From: an uncultured Flammeovirgaceae bacterium
GTDB lineage: Bacteria > Bacteroidota > Bacteroidia > Cytophagales > Cyclobacteriaceae
Direction of reading: 5' to 3'
DNA length: 7,743 nucleotides
Assembly (NCBI GenBank): GCA_937138955.1
Contig: CAKZPJ010000256.1
Location: 1-7,743, forward strand
The position numbers were made by a program, and so were the translations under genes. Shown in pieces: positions 7,482-7,743 of this stretch; positions within the stretch are counted from its first letter, which is position 1; the number at the start of each line of letters is the position of its first letter. A model generated the notes under the pieces. That model searched no databases, had not been told where the DNA came from, and worked only from the letters and a program-made list of their open reading frames with translations.

Positions 7482-7743
7482 CTAGAAGCCGGTGTTTTGA
7501 TTTTCTCCGCTCAAGGCTGGGTTATTATCTATTTCCTGCTGAGGAATTGGAAGAAAATCGTAGGTAGATGAAATACCGCCCGGAATATCTACCGCAATAG
7601 GGTTCTCCGTTAGTTTACCATTGTTCAGCCAACGGCGTACATCGCGGTAACGCAACTGTTCGCTGGTGAATTCTACCTGCCGCTCCCACACTAAAGCATC
7701 AAATACATCATCGGCAGTGGTAGTCGTAATGGGTGGCATATTT
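7482..7743 (-). CDS. SusD/RagB-family outer-membrane nutrient-binding lipoprotein, C-terminal end only
   Basis: SusD-family proteins are outer-membrane lipoproteins that cap a SusC-type TonB-dependent transporter and bind glycans, peptides or other nutrients. Only the last ~86 codons are present; the reading frame stays open through the window edge, so the methionine at 7739 is internal rather than a start. Two family marks are clear. The first is WERQVEFTSEQLRYRDVRRW, the helix that usually reads E-R-x-x-E-(x)n-R-Y-x-D-x-x-R-W. The second is the terminal LPIPQQEIDNNPALS followed by NQNTGF, matching the usual LPIPxxEIDxNPxLxQNPGY ending. The natural C-terminus is therefore intact, and the gene ends in TAG at 7484-7482, followed by a hairpin and a strong terminator. 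A susC-type gene is expected upstream, outside the window. The ligand cannot be inferred from this fragment. Confidence 0.93.
   Translation of the reverse strand, partial: NMPPITTTTADDVFDALVWERQVEFTSEQLRYRDVRRWLNNGKLTENPIAVDIPGGISSTYDFLPIPQQEIDNNPALSGENQNTGF

Noticed and set aside
1..7743. Mobile element, CRISPR array, tRNA or rRNA gene
   Set aside because: No transposase or integrase, no terminal or spaced direct repeats, and no tRNA-like or rRNA-like segment was recognised; the intergenic gaps are short and hold only hairpins.

Overview
The window reads as a piece of a Bacteroidota chromosome, most likely a free-living Cytophagia-type bacterium. This rests on a SusD/RagB C-terminus, a FG-GAP/ASPIC-UnbV lipoprotein with an acidic residue pair after its lipid cysteine, a RecB/AddA-like helicase of the Bacteroidota kind, and the lack of clear Shine-Dalgarno sites. 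The genus cannot be read from the sequence. All four genes lie on the minus strand, so transcription runs from high to low coordinates, and almost all of the DNA is coding.

In transcription order: (1) 7743-7482 holds the last ~86 codons of a SusD-family nutrient-uptake lipoprotein, cut by the window edge. (2) 7481-7351 is a 131-bp gap with an A/T-rich hairpin and a strong intrinsic terminator. (3) 7350-4051 encodes a 1099-residue surface-type lipoprotein with 13 DxDxDG calcium-binding repeats in two blocks around an ASPIC/UnbV domain. (4) 4051-764 encodes a 1095-residue UvrD/RecB-type helicase that starts on a GTG sharing one base with the lipoprotein's stop codon. Its helicase motifs are intact, but its C-terminal PD-(D/E)XK nuclease region looks catalytically degraded. 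(5) 763-592 is a 172-bp gap with a probable weak terminator and a possible promoter. (6) 591-1 is the N-terminal third of an L-lactate permease (LctP/LldP family), cut by the window edge.

Functionally, the SusD protein and the FG-GAP lipoprotein fit the outer-membrane nutrient-capture loci common in this phylum. The helicase belongs to double-strand-break processing and the permease to carboxylate uptake across the inner membrane. The coupling of the surface lipoprotein to the repair helicase is the oddest arrangement. I saw no mobile element, CRISPR array, RNA gene or clear new multi-gene system. The points most worth checking are the apparent loss of nuclease residues in the helicase and the TAGTG coupling.
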